DNA of 64,000 nucleotides, from positions 1 through 64,000 of the forward strand of contig JBBSUC010000011.1 in NCBI GenBank assembly GCA_038235275.1. The letters run 5' to 3'. Below are positions 9,779-17,846 of the stretch, piece after piece (positions within the stretch are counted from its first letter, which is position 1; every line of letters starts with the position of its first letter). Made by a program: the position numbers and the translations under genes. This DNA comes from Persicitalea sp038235275 (GTDB taxonomy: Bacteria > Bacteroidota > Bacteroidia > Cytophagales > Spirosomataceae). The notes below the pieces were generated by a model that worked only from the letters and a program-made list of their open reading frames with translations, did not search any database and was not told where the DNA came from.

Positions 9779-10888
9779 ATGAAAAAGCTTTCCCTGCTCG
9801 TAATCGCCTGCTGTTTGGCTTGCGCAGCCCACGCCACCCACCTGCTGGGTGGCGAGATTTTGGCCAAGAATACAACTGGCCTGACCTACGAAATAAGCGG
9901 TGTTCTGTATCTCGACCTGGTAAACGGGCAGTCGGCGGCCAACGCCCAAACGGATATTGTCCTCTGCCTCGGCGACGGCATCCAGCTCTTGGTTAAGCGG
10001 GTGAGTTCGGAGAAACTCGAAGGCAGTCCCAACGTCAGCCGTAATGTGTATCGCGTCGTTCATACTTACGCCGCCGCCGGAAAATACATTCTCACGGCGA
10101 AGCTGGATAACTTAGCCAATGGAATTTTGAACCTACAGGCTCCCTCGCAGGAACTGCCTATGGTGCTTCAAACGACCCTGAACACGGCTATGGCCAATAC
10201 CACCGCTCAGGCACCTAACCCCAAGTTTGTGAGCGGATTGCGTCAGGTATTTACGCTGGCTTTGCCGAATACCGATCCCGACGGCGACAGTCTTTCCTAC
10301 CGCCTTGCCAAGATACTTTCCCAACCGCAGGACTGCCAGCCGACCATTCCTGGCAATAATGTTTTTCCGAATGAGGTCGCGCGCGAGGGTACTTTCAAAA
10401 TCGACCGTACCAAGGCGACGCTGGTCTGGAATGCCCCCACCTATGTCGGCCTTTACACCTACGCTTACGTGACCGAGGAATGGCGGAAAGGCGTGAAAGT
10501 AGCGGAAACCTGGCGTACTTACGTCCTGACCATTACCGACCAAAATAGCGCTACCAATCCCGTTCCGCCTTTCGAACCAGCGTCGGTAGAATTTGGCGGA
10601 GTCATTACCGGTCTGGCGCCACAGGAGTTTTTGTCTTCCAATATTTCGATGAAGATTTTTCCCGTTCCCAGCGCGGAAACCATCACGGTAGAAGTCAGTA
10701 CCCGCCAGCCTTCTGCTACGCTTATCGAAATGGTGGATTTACAGGGCCGCGTCTTGCAAAAGGCCGATTTCAAAGACCTGGCTTCCAAACGCTCGCAGGA
10801 ATTCAGGACGAGCGACCTCGCGAAGGGCGTTTACCTGATTCGGGTGCGGAGCGATGATGCGACGCTAACGCGGAAATTTGTGCGGTGA
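9779..10888 (+). CDS. Secreted protein with type IX secretion sorting domain
   Basis: A 369-residue protein with an N-terminal Sec signal (LLVIACCLACAAHA) followed at once by THLLGGEI, the mature start common to many large Cytophagales adhesin-like surface proteins. The middle contains Ig/PKD-like beta segments (NTDPDGDSLSYRLAK, ATLVWNAPTYVGLYTYAYVTEE). The last ~75 residues are a T9SS type A sorting domain: SMKIFPVPSAETITVEV, IEMVDLQGRVLQK, LAKGVYLIRVRSD and a C-terminal KFVR. It should be exported to the periplasm by Sec, then across the outer membrane by the gliding/T9SS machinery, and anchored or released. The specific function is unknown. It stands between a terminator and the convergent restriction cassette. 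Confidence 0.85.
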   Translation: MKKLSLLVIACCLACAAHATHLLGGEILAKNTTGLTYEISGVLYLDLVNGQSAANAQTDIVLCLGDGIQLLVKRVSSEKLEGSPNVSRNVYRVVHTYAAAGKYILTAKLDNLANGILNLQAPSQELPMVLQTTLNTAMANTTAQAPNPKFVSGLRQVFTLALPNTDPDGDSLSYRLAKILSQPQDCQPTIPGNNVFPNEVAREGTFKIDRTKATLVWNAPTYVGLYTYAYVTEEWRKGVKVAETWRTYVLTITDQNSATNPVPPFEPASVEFGGVITGLAPQEFLSSNISMKIFPVPSAETITVEVSTRQPSATLIEMVDLQGRVLQKADFKDLASKRSQEFRTSDLAKGVYLIRVRSDDATLTRKFVR

Positions 10889-10904
10889 AGGGTCGTGTCC
10901 AACT

Positions 10905-11687
10905 TTATTTTGGAAAATGTGCCAGTACAGGTCCCGGCGCGATCTTACCGTCGGCTTCATCTTTGTAGATAAGCCTGCCATTGACCTGTACGAATTTGAG
11001 GGGTATTTTAGGATTGTTGATATCGCGGCCTCTGTTGTCGGACGATTTCATGCGTGATTCATTCCACTTATTCTCCCATTTGGTAAAATAAGTGTTCAGC
11101 CCCTCGGCTTCCAACTCGTATATTTCGATAATTTCAATTCCGGCATAGACGCAGAACAGCCACTTCACTTGTCGGTATTTTGCAATGATGACCGGGTTGA
11201 TATGGTGATGGGTTGAAAAAGATGAGGTCAGGTTCCTATTGACAGTCTTCAGTTCGTATTCCTGCCCGGTATCATCCACGGCATCGTTCCCCTCTCTGCC
11301 TGGCAAGTTTTTAAGTCCCGTTATGATTAAAGTTTGAAGTAGTTTCCCACCATTATCCTGAAAAATGTCGTTTATTCCGTGTTCATCCGCCAGTACCTGA
11401 TATTGGCGAATATGGGGGATCAAGCTATTGAGTCTGTCCAGAGGCTTAGTAGGAACCGGTTCGTCTTCGGCTAAAAGTTGCTTCGCCTCAACCCCCAAGG
11501 CAACCGCCAGCTTCCCCAATAAGTCCAGGCTGGGGCTATTCCGCAAGTTTTCTATATTGCCAACATGAGTTCTATCGATCCCTGCGTCGTACGCTAACTG
11601 ATCCTGGGAAATACCTTTCAGCGCTCTGATTCTCTTCAGGTTCCGAGCCAAGTTTTGGTGGATGGGGTTATTCAAATCCTCTTTCAT
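10905..11687 (-). CDS. Fused controller-endonuclease: XRE (C-protein) domain plus PvuII-type restriction endonuclease
   Basis: A 260-residue protein with two parts. Residues about 11-72 are an XRE helix-turn-helix of the restriction-controller type (ISQDQLAYDAGIDRTHVGNI). Residues about 85-250 match my recollection of the 157-residue PvuII endonuclease nearly throughout: EHGINDIFQDNGGKLLQ, REGNDAVDDTGQEYELK and DINNPKIP. The PvuII catalytic triad D58/E68/K70 maps to D135, E145 and K147 with identical spacing. The DNA-contacting histidines map to H161/H162 and the minor-groove Asp34 to D111. Expected activity is cleavage of CAGCTG plus control of its own promoter. It diverges from the methyltransferase and is AT-rich relative to its surroundings, so it was probably acquired. 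A Met-less stretch until about residue 213 leaves 11687 as the only plausible ATG. Confidence 0.93.
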   Translation of the reverse strand: MKEDLNNPIHQNLARNLKRIRALKGISQDQLAYDAGIDRTHVGNIENLRNSPSLDLLGKLAVALGVEAKQLLAEDEPVPTKPLDRLNSLIPHIRQYQVLADEHGINDIFQDNGGKLLQTLIITGLKNLPGREGNDAVDDTGQEYELKTVNRNLTSSFSTHHHINPVIIAKYRQVKWLFCVYAGIEIIEIYELEAEGLNTYFTKWENKWNESRMKSSDNRGRDINNPKIPLKFVQVNGRLIYKDEADGKIAPGPVLAHFPK

Positions 11688-11719
11688 GAATTTTGCAGAA
11701 AATTTTCTGCAAAATTCAT
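11686..11719. promoter_or_regulatory. 34-bp perfect palindrome, candidate controller-protein operator (C-box)
   Basis: Bases 11686-11719 are a perfect 34-bp palindrome containing TTTTGCAG at 11691-11698 and its complement CTGCAAAA at 11707-11714. A third copy of CTGCAAAA stands at 11724-11731. The palindrome takes in two bases of the start codon of the fused controller-endonuclease. Controller proteins of restriction systems bind tandem palindromic sites between the divergent genes, which fits this position. Binding itself is inferred. Confidence 0.7.
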
Positions 11720-11740
11720 CTTACTGCAAAATTTTTACCA

Positions 11741-11754
11741 CCGAATATTTTCGG
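11741..11754. promoter_or_regulatory. Second small inverted repeat in the restriction-modification intergenic region
   Basis: CCGAA at 11741-11745 and TTCGG at 11750-11754 are separated by TATT. The repeat sits just upstream of the methyltransferase promoter candidate and may be an accessory operator or simply a chance hairpin. It does not share the TTTTGCAG core of the larger palindrome. Confidence 0.3.
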
Positions 11755-11764
11755 AGTTTACCTT

Positions 11765-11772
11765 TATATTTG
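11765..11772 (+). promoter_or_regulatory. Candidate -7 promoter element for the methyltransferase
   Basis: TATATTTG matches the Bacteroidota -7 consensus TAnnTTTG exactly. Transcription would begin near 11779, leaving about 30 bases before the ATG at 11810. That supports 11810 over the upstream in-frame ATG at 11693. No convincing TTTG is present at -33. Confidence 0.5.
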
Positions 11773-11809
11773 TGAAAATATCAACATTTGGACTTTCATT
11801 CTTCCTTTT

Positions 11810-12823
11810 ATGCCCAGCAACAATTCAGGACATCATGTTTTAGACAAACCCGCTTACATAACGGCGAAGGGCAAAGCTTTTATTGGGGATTCACTGGACT
11901 TAGTTGCTGCTATGGCGGATGAAAGTGTCGATCTCGTTATGACGAGCCCACCTTTCGCATTGCTCAGAAAAAAAGAGTATGGCAATAAAGACCAGTCAGA
12001 GTATGTAGCTTGGTTGGGTGAATTTGGGAAAGCCCTGTACCCTAAATTGAAAGAAAACGGAAGCCTGGTAATCGACATCGGCGGGGCTTATCAAAAAGGC
12101 ACTCCCACTAGGAGCCTGTTCAACTATCGCGTTCCGATTTATTTCGTCGATGTGTTGGGTTACCACTTAGCCGAGGACTTTTACTGGCACAATCCTTCTA
12201 AACTACCTGGCCCCATCGAATGGGTCAATAAAAGAAAAATCAGAGTCAAGGATTCGGTCAATAATCTTTGGTGGTTTTCAAAAAGCGAGTTTCCCAAAGC
12301 CGATGTCAATCAAGTGCTTGTGCCCTACAGCAAGCGAATGGAAAAACTTTTGAAGGATCCCGACAACTACTACGATGCGAAAACCAGGCCATCCGGGCAT
12401 AGTATCGGCACGGCATTCGCAACGGACAATGGAGGGGCTATTCCTTCTAATTTACTCCAATACCCCAATTCCGAGTCCAACTCTCACTATATAGCAACTT
12501 GCAAACAGCTAGGTGTCAAAAGCCACCCGGCCAGGTTTCCTGTCAAGTTACCGGAGTTTTTCATCAAATATCTTACTAACCCCGGCGATTTAGTGCTGGA
12601 TATTTTCAGTGGCTCCAACACCACGGGTGAAGCCGCTGAATTACTAGACAGAAACTGGCTTTCGTTTGACCTGGAACCCCAATACGTAGCCGCTTCCGCA
12701 TTTAGGTTTATGCCAAAAGGAACGGCTGAGAGCACAGTTCAGGTATTATACAATAAAATTCTCAGCGGTAGCACGGCAGATTTGACAGAAATTTGTTCGA
12801 AGCAAACTACCCTCCAATTTTAG
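11810..12823 (+). CDS. PvuII-type N4-cytosine DNA methyltransferase
   Basis: A 337-residue protein from the ATG at 11810, one residue longer than the 336 I recall for M.PvuII. An in-frame ATG at 11693 would add 39 residues of non-homologous sequence inside the operator and is rejected. The order of motifs is that of a beta-class amino-methyltransferase: catalytic motif IV TSPPFALL at residues 45-52, and the AdoMet-binding motif I late, DIFSGSNTTGEA at 264-275. Long stretches such as GDSLDLVAAM, LRKKEYGNKDQSEYVAWLG and ALYPKLKENGSLVIDIGG are typical of M.PvuII. It should methylate the inner cytosine of CAGCTG and protect the chromosome from the divergent fused endonuclease. Confidence 0.95.
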   Translation: MPSNNSGHHVLDKPAYITAKGKAFIGDSLDLVAAMADESVDLVMTSPPFALLRKKEYGNKDQSEYVAWLGEFGKALYPKLKENGSLVIDIGGAYQKGTPTRSLFNYRVPIYFVDVLGYHLAEDFYWHNPSKLPGPIEWVNKRKIRVKDSVNNLWWFSKSEFPKADVNQVLVPYSKRMEKLLKDPDNYYDAKTRPSGHSIGTAFATDNGGAIPSNLLQYPNSESNSHYIATCKQLGVKSHPARFPVKLPEFFIKYLTNPGDLVLDIFSGSNTTGEAAELLDRNWLSFDLEPQYVAASAFRFMPKGTAESTVQVLYNKILSGSTADLTEICSKQTTLQF

Positions 12824-12870
12824 GTTTGAATCCCTATCGCTACCTGAAAAATCGTAGCGAATGCTCCATT

Positions 12871-14541
12871 TTATTGCACTTCCAGTTTCTGTCCTTCTTT
12901 CACCAGAACCTCCCGCAGTTTCTCGTAGGGCAACTTCTGCGGCGTCACGTTATTTTCCATCGCCAGCACCGCCGCCGTGGCCGCTGATTGCCCTAGAATC
13001 ATGAACACGGGTTCCATACGGATGGAGCCAAAGGCAATGTGCGAGCTGGACATGGCCACGGGTACCAGCAAGTTTTTGCATTCAGATTCTTTGGGCAAAA
13101 TGGAGCCGTAAGAAATGGCGTAGGGCCGTTTGGGTTTCACGCCGATGTCACCCTCGTTTTGCACAAAACCGTCTTCTTTCACGTAGCGCTGAGCGTTGTG
13201 CGCGTCCAACGAGTAAGAACCCATGCCCACCGAGTTGGTCACGGGCTTGGTTCCCAGCGTGTGCAGCTCAGTCATCACTTCCTGACCGATCATGCGCCGG
13301 GCTTCGCGGACATAAATCTGGTGCGGCCAGTGGTCGTTGTCGGTGAATTCGTCTTTAGCCAAGCCCCACTCTTTCATTTCCTTCTGAACGTCGGCGGGCA
13401 TACGCGGGTCGTTTTGCATAAAGTACAGCAAGCCCTGCTGGTACTTGCGGTGGTCTTCGATGATTTCCTTGCGGCGTTCGTAGTTGGCCTCGGGGTAGTC
13501 GTAGTTTTTGCCAATGTAGTCGCTGCTGAACGGGCCGTGGTTGTTGGTGTCGGTTTTGCGGTTGGGGATGCGGTCGAACTTCTCGAAGGTTTCGCGCCAG
13601 CCCGAGTCGTACACGCGCCCCAGCAGTTCGTAGCGAGCGGGGTCGTAGCCTTCGGGCCTGGGGAAAGGCAGGCGGTTTTCGGGCTGGTCGGTCATACACA
13701 GCCGGAAGCAATAGGCCTGGATTTTGTTGTCGCCGCTGCCGTACTCGCCCGGCGGCTGATTGGAAACTTCGGGCAAAAGGCCACTTTTGGGATCGCCCGC
13801 CACTTTGTAGGGACTGATATCGGATTTGAAATAATGGCCGTGCTGGAAAACCTCCGTCTGCACGCCGTCCCATTGCTCGCCGTACACGCTGTTGGCCTCG
13901 CGGCCTACGTGGTAGCTGACGCCCGCTGCGGCCATCAGATCTCCCTCATAGGTGGCGTCGATGAACATCTTGCCCTCGTAGGTGTTGCCGCTCAGGGTTT
14001 TGAAATACTTGATTTCTTCGTTTTCCATGCCTACGCCAAAGGCCGAGCGGTCGAGCCACTCGTCGCGGTAGATCGTAAGGTCATTTTCTTTGACAAAATC
14101 CTCGAAGACTTGCTCGGCGGCGTGGGGTTCGAAAATCCACATGGTGCGGTTTTCGCCGTCCATCGCGGACGTCCCCTGCCCTTTGTTGCCGAACTCGTCG
14201 CGTTGCTGCCACTTCCAGCTACTGTCTTGTTGGTAGTGCTGGTAAAGGCGGTGGTAAAACTCCCGCGCCAGTCCGCCGATGACCGATTTGTCGCCCGTAT
14301 CGGTGAAGCCCAAGCCACCCGCTGACAAGCCGCCCAAGTGCTTGTCGGGCGAGACGATGATAACCGACTTGCCCATTTTCTTGACTTGCACGGCGGCGGT
14401 GACGGCGGCAGCCGTCCCGCCGTAGATGATAACATCCGCAGAGCGGGTATCACCCGTTTTCCCATTATTCGGATTAGACGAACAAGCAGTCAGAAATGAA
14501 AGCAGTAAAAAACTGAGCGCGATTTTTTTAAAAAAAGGCAT
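12871..14541 (-). CDS. FAD-dependent oxidoreductase lipoprotein
   Basis: A 556-residue protein with a lipoprotein signal (FLLLSFLTACSS, lipidated Cys at about residue 20). After it comes a dinucleotide-binding fold of the FAD-dependent oxidoreductase type (VIIYGGTAAAVTAA, then VSPDKHLGGLSAGGLGFTD) and a C-terminal FAD-closing segment (SIRMEPVFMILGQSAATAA). The family (PF12831) is widespread in Bacteroidota carbohydrate loci, where members are often loosely called xanthan lyases. The true reaction is unknown, presumably oxidation of a sugar or acid. It is the last gene of a minus-strand set with two pyruvyl-transferase-fold proteins and a heparinase-like lyase, and the lipid anchor places it in the periplasm or at the outer membrane. 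Confidence 0.88.
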   Translation of the reverse strand: MPFFKKIALSFLLLSFLTACSSNPNNGKTGDTRSADVIIYGGTAAAVTAAVQVKKMGKSVIIVSPDKHLGGLSAGGLGFTDTGDKSVIGGLAREFYHRLYQHYQQDSSWKWQQRDEFGNKGQGTSAMDGENRTMWIFEPHAAEQVFEDFVKENDLTIYRDEWLDRSAFGVGMENEEIKYFKTLSGNTYEGKMFIDATYEGDLMAAAGVSYHVGREANSVYGEQWDGVQTEVFQHGHYFKSDISPYKVAGDPKSGLLPEVSNQPPGEYGSGDNKIQAYCFRLCMTDQPENRLPFPRPEGYDPARYELLGRVYDSGWRETFEKFDRIPNRKTDTNNHGPFSSDYIGKNYDYPEANYERRKEIIEDHRKYQQGLLYFMQNDPRMPADVQKEMKEWGLAKDEFTDNDHWPHQIYVREARRMIGQEVMTELHTLGTKPVTNSVGMGSYSLDAHNAQRYVKEDGFVQNEGDIGVKPKRPYAISYGSILPKESECKNLLVPVAMSSSHIAFGSIRMEPVFMILGQSAATAAVLAMENNVTPQKLPYEKLREVLVKEGQKLEVQ

Positions 14542-14637
14542 GGTGATGAGGAGGGTTTATTTTGTTTATGTAGAGACAATGCATGTATTGTCTCTACTCG
14601 TGCATTGTTTCACTATTGAATCAGGTGATGGTACCAT

Positions 14638-15906
14638 TCAGCTATACACGTCGTCTTTCAACGTGCCCATCGTCTTCTTGAATAATCCATCCACGTATTT
14701 CTTCGCTTTTTTTACCTTCGCCTGGGCCTTTTTGGGGTTTTGGATCATGTCCAGCACGGCGGGCGTTATTCTGGCCACATCGGTGGGCGTGTCCAGGTCG
14801 AAGAGCCAGTCGCCGAGTCCAATGTCGCGCCACATGAAGCCCTTGCTGGTCTGCTCGGCAAAACGGCACACGATGGCTGGAATCCCGTTGGCGATGCACA
14901 TGATGGGTGAGTGCATTTCGATCCCGAAAAGTCCGGCTGAACGCACGTAGGTGCTGATTGCCTCATCGGTGAGCCAGTAGGTGCTGCGCCACACTACTTT
15001 TTCCTTCACGTCGTCGGGCAGCGGATCGTAGAGCATTTCTTTGCCGATCCTGACCTGCGTTTCGTTTTCCGGCACGAGGAGAACCTTCTTCGACGTTTGG
15101 CGCACCACCGCGATGATGGCCTCCCGGATGGGTCGGTTGTCCTGCTCTTTCATTTTGTCATTGTAAGCCTCTTTGGCCTTGTCGATCGGTCGGTTCCGGC
15201 CTTTGAGTTCCCACCAGGGCGTAAATCGGTACTGGGGAATGACGCACACAAACTCGCCGTCTTTGAGATCGTTGTCTTTGAGAAATTTGATGGCCGGGGC
15301 ATCGTTCCGCAGGTCTACGGCAAAGGCACCGTCAGGGGAGAATCCGCTTATTTTATTGGCAAGTCCGTGGGCTTTGGCAAATTCATAGGAAACCGTATCC
15401 CGGAAATAACAAAATTGGGCCTGATTCATCAGCTCGATGTCCAACGGATCGAATTGGTCGGCCTTTTCCCGGAACGTATAGTTACCGGGAAAAGTAATGC
15501 CGTAAATGCCGTATGGTTTACCCGTCTGTTTTCGCCACAGGTCCAGGTCTTTGCGAGCCACGAGGGAGGGGCCGGAGCCGTGCAGCAGGAAGTCCCCTTC
15601 TTTCATCGCCTTCTCCCGGTCTTGCTGCGTTTCCAGGATTTTCACTTTCGGAAATCTTCTGTTGAGCATTTCCTTCACGCCGTCGCCCACATCGGTGGGC
15701 CACAGGCGCACTTCGGCTTGTGGGATGTATTTTTCCAAAAGGGTCAGTACGCCCGGCGTGTGGCCTATGTCGCCAATGTTGACCGTTTGCCAGGAAGAAC
15801 GGAGGATGATTACCTTAGTGGCCGATGCCTGAGCGCTTTCCAAGGCTGCCATCAACAGGCCCATGAGCAAAGGGGTGTCTTTTAAAAACTTTCTTCGGTT
15901 CATCAC
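14638..15906 (-). CDS. Exported polysaccharide pyruvyl transferase family protein
   Basis: A 422-residue protein with an N-terminal twin-arginine-like signal (MNRRKFLKDTPLLMGLLM, cleaved near ASA). The mature part has the fold of PF04230: the N-terminal NIGDIGHTPGVL motif, DFLLHGSGPSLVARKDL, GKPYGIYGITFPGNY, SPDGAF, and a C-terminal nucleotide-sugar-like lobe with TYVRSAGLFGIEMHSPIM. Classical members transfer pyruvate to exopolysaccharide in the cytoplasm, so a secretion signal is odd. The location beside a heparinase-like lyase and an FAD enzyme suggests a different, possibly catabolic, extracytoplasmic role. A second, shorter relative lies two genes away (17847-19031). Confidence 0.85.
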   Translation of the reverse strand: MMNRRKFLKDTPLLMGLLMAALESAQASATKVIILRSSWQTVNIGDIGHTPGVLTLLEKYIPQAEVRLWPTDVGDGVKEMLNRRFPKVKILETQQDREKAMKEGDFLLHGSGPSLVARKDLDLWRKQTGKPYGIYGITFPGNYTFREKADQFDPLDIELMNQAQFCYFRDTVSYEFAKAHGLANKISGFSPDGAFAVDLRNDAPAIKFLKDNDLKDGEFVCVIPQYRFTPWWELKGRNRPIDKAKEAYNDKMKEQDNRPIREAIIAVVRQTSKKVLLVPENETQVRIGKEMLYDPLPDDVKEKVVWRSTYWLTDEAISTYVRSAGLFGIEMHSPIMCIANGIPAIVCRFAEQTSKGFMWRDIGLGDWLFDLDTPTDVARITPAVLDMIQNPKKAQAKVKKAKKYVDGLFKKTMGTLKDDVYS

Positions 15907-15940
15907 TTAGGAGTTGCTGTTTTTGTTCAAGATGTCTTCC

Positions 15941-17803
15941 TTACCGCGCCCCGTAGGTCAGGGTGATTTTCCCCTTTCCATTTTTTCCCTTCAATCGCAC
16001 GGCCATCCGGGTGTAGGGGGTACCGCCTTCGGTTATTTCCTCCGTACTCATTTCGTAGAGCAGTCCGTGGCAATCGACGCTGAGGGTGACCTGCTCGCCG
16101 CCTTTTTCCAAAACCCATTGCCCCGCTGAGGCAGGCCGAACGCTGGCCCGCGTGATTAGGGCGCTTTCAAAGTCCTCTGGTTTTTGGAATTCAAAAACAT
16201 CCTCCACTTCCAGAGTCCCTTTTCCGGTTCGGCCGTACGTAAAGTGTCTTTCCAGTTTGGCGAGGACAGCCACGTCATAGGCCGACGAAAGATCGAGCAC
16301 GAGTTCATCCCGCGCATCGGCGAATTCCGACCGCAGTACTTTGGCCCGGGCTTTGGGTCCGGCCTGCTGCTGCTTTCCGGCCACCAGGGGTAATGGATGA
16401 CCGTAAGACGCGAGGGTTTTGTAGGTGTAGCGAAATTCGGGATCAAAAATGTTGGCCGTGTAGGGAATGCTGCCAGGATCGCCCGCCAGGATTTCTTTCC
16501 CCAGTACTACGGTGTAAGATCCCACATCGTTGTGGTTGTGGTGTTCATCGTTATTGCCGCCTTTCAGTACGGCCGCCAACCCCTGGTTCGTCCCCGGCCT
16601 GACCACCAGAATTCCCGACGACTCGAAGAAAGAGCGAAGTGGTTTTTCTAATCTAGTTTCGGTTGCTTTTGCCAGCGTACGGACAGTCGAAGCATTCGGA
16701 AAAACCATCATCACGTCCATGCGGGCGTTGCTCACCTGGCCCGTCAGTTGGCAGTTTTCGTAGGCTGTCAGGCCCAGACCCAGGCTTTTACTCAGGTAAC
16801 GCATCAGGCTGGAATCGGGGGCGCTTCCGACCCTACTGTCCGAGATGGTCGGAAAAACGCCGGGCGTCACTTCCAATCGGGGGATGTAACGAGCGATGGC
16901 CTGTACTTTGGGAATGGTGAAAAGGTCGATCTGTCCGCCGGTAGCCTGCCACAGGTTCTCCCGCAGCAGGGCGTAGTGGCCGAAGCCGTAGTTGAAGTAC
17001 ATGACGCCCTCCGAACAATACCCATCGTCGCCAAAACCAGCCAGTGAATTCTTGGAATACTCCTCGCCAATGTAAGCGTACACCGCCCTTTCCTGCTTGT
17101 CGGGGATCACGGTAAGGGCGGCCCCAATGACGCCGGAAAGGCAAACGGAGTTCCAGTTATTGGTACCCACCAGCCAGGTATGGTACTGCGTGTTCTGGGT
17201 CTCAAATATTTTGCGCAGCGGATTGAAAACCCGCGCATACAGCGCTTCCATCGCCTCTCGTTTTACTTCCTGGCTAAGTTGGTCATCCAGCAGATATAAG
17301 GTTTGCGCGATGGTGTGGGCGTACAGCGCGGAGGTAAGGTCGATGGTATACTGCTTGCCGTTGTAGTTGATAAAGTCGAAGTCAATGCGGGGGGACACCC
17401 AGGATTTTTGCTTGATAATATCACGCAGACCCGCTTCCACCACGGGCAAGTACTTGCCCTTATTTTCCAGACATTCGGCGATGGTCACCATCGACAACCC
17501 CTTGGCCCGGTTGCGCATCATGGTGAGGCCACGGGCCGAGGAAGTGGCGCTGCCGTCCGACAGCGAGAAGTAGTCGGACTTGCTAAATTCGGGAAACGTG
17601 AAGTCCTGCATTTCCCGCAAAAAGGTATCGTAGTCTCCCGATTTCCGCAGCTTGTCCCAGGCCGATCGGTTTTTGGCTGGTTCACCAAAACCCGCCGGCT
17701 TACTGGTCAGCATACCGCTGATTTCCTGAACCCGATTTTGGTCGATGGGGCGAAGGGGAACTGCGAGGCATAACAGGGAAACAAGTCGAAACACCTTATT
17801 CAT
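15941..17803 (-). CDS. Heparinase II/III-like polysaccharide lyase
   Basis: About 620 residues from the ATG at 17803, preferred over the upstream ATG at 17857 because it begins a signal peptide (NKVFRLVSLLCLAVPL) and avoids overlap with the preceding gene. The N-terminal (alpha/alpha) toroid includes NTQYHTWLVGTNNWNSV and the C-terminal heparinase II/III domain includes NNDEHHNHNDVGSYTV, the conserved His-Asn region of the family. Lyases of this type cleave uronic-acid-containing chains (heparan sulfate, alginate, ulvan-like or exopolysaccharides) by beta-elimination in the periplasm or outside the cell. With two sulfatases in the window, an acidic, possibly sulfated, substrate is likely. The exact polymer is unknown. 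Confidence 0.88.
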   Translation of the reverse strand: MNKVFRLVSLLCLAVPLRPIDQNRVQEISGMLTSKPAGFGEPAKNRSAWDKLRKSGDYDTFLREMQDFTFPEFSKSDYFSLSDGSATSSARGLTMMRNRAKGLSMVTIAECLENKGKYLPVVEAGLRDIIKQKSWVSPRIDFDFINYNGKQYTIDLTSALYAHTIAQTLYLLDDQLSQEVKREAMEALYARVFNPLRKIFETQNTQYHTWLVGTNNWNSVCLSGVIGAALTVIPDKQERAVYAYIGEEYSKNSLAGFGDDGYCSEGVMYFNYGFGHYALLRENLWQATGGQIDLFTIPKVQAIARYIPRLEVTPGVFPTISDSRVGSAPDSSLMRYLSKSLGLGLTAYENCQLTGQVSNARMDVMMVFPNASTVRTLAKATETRLEKPLRSFFESSGILVVRPGTNQGLAAVLKGGNNDEHHNHNDVGSYTVVLGKEILAGDPGSIPYTANIFDPEFRYTYKTLASYGHPLPLVAGKQQQAGPKARAKVLRSEFADARDELVLDLSSAYDVAVLAKLERHFTYGRTGKGTLEVEDVFEFQKPEDFESALITRASVRPASAGQWVLEKGGEQVTLSVDCHGLLYEMSTEEITEGGTPYTRMAVRLKGKNGKGKITLTYGAR

Positions 17804-17846
17804 AGCACATTCTGATGACTGAAAAAGATTTTTACTTTCCTGAATC

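Noticed and set aside
11693..11809. 39-residue N-terminal extension of the methyltransferase
   Set aside because: It would begin inside the operator palindrome, does not resemble M.PvuII, and lies upstream of the TATATTTG promoter candidate.
12837..12862. Small CGCTAC/GTAGCG hairpin between the methyltransferase and the FAD gene
   Set aside because: A 6-bp stem with a long loop and only a weak T-tract; not enough to call a terminator.
13039..14325. 428-residue open frame on the plus strand
   Set aside because: Shadow of the FAD-dependent oxidoreductase; valine- and phenylalanine-rich composition without any domain.
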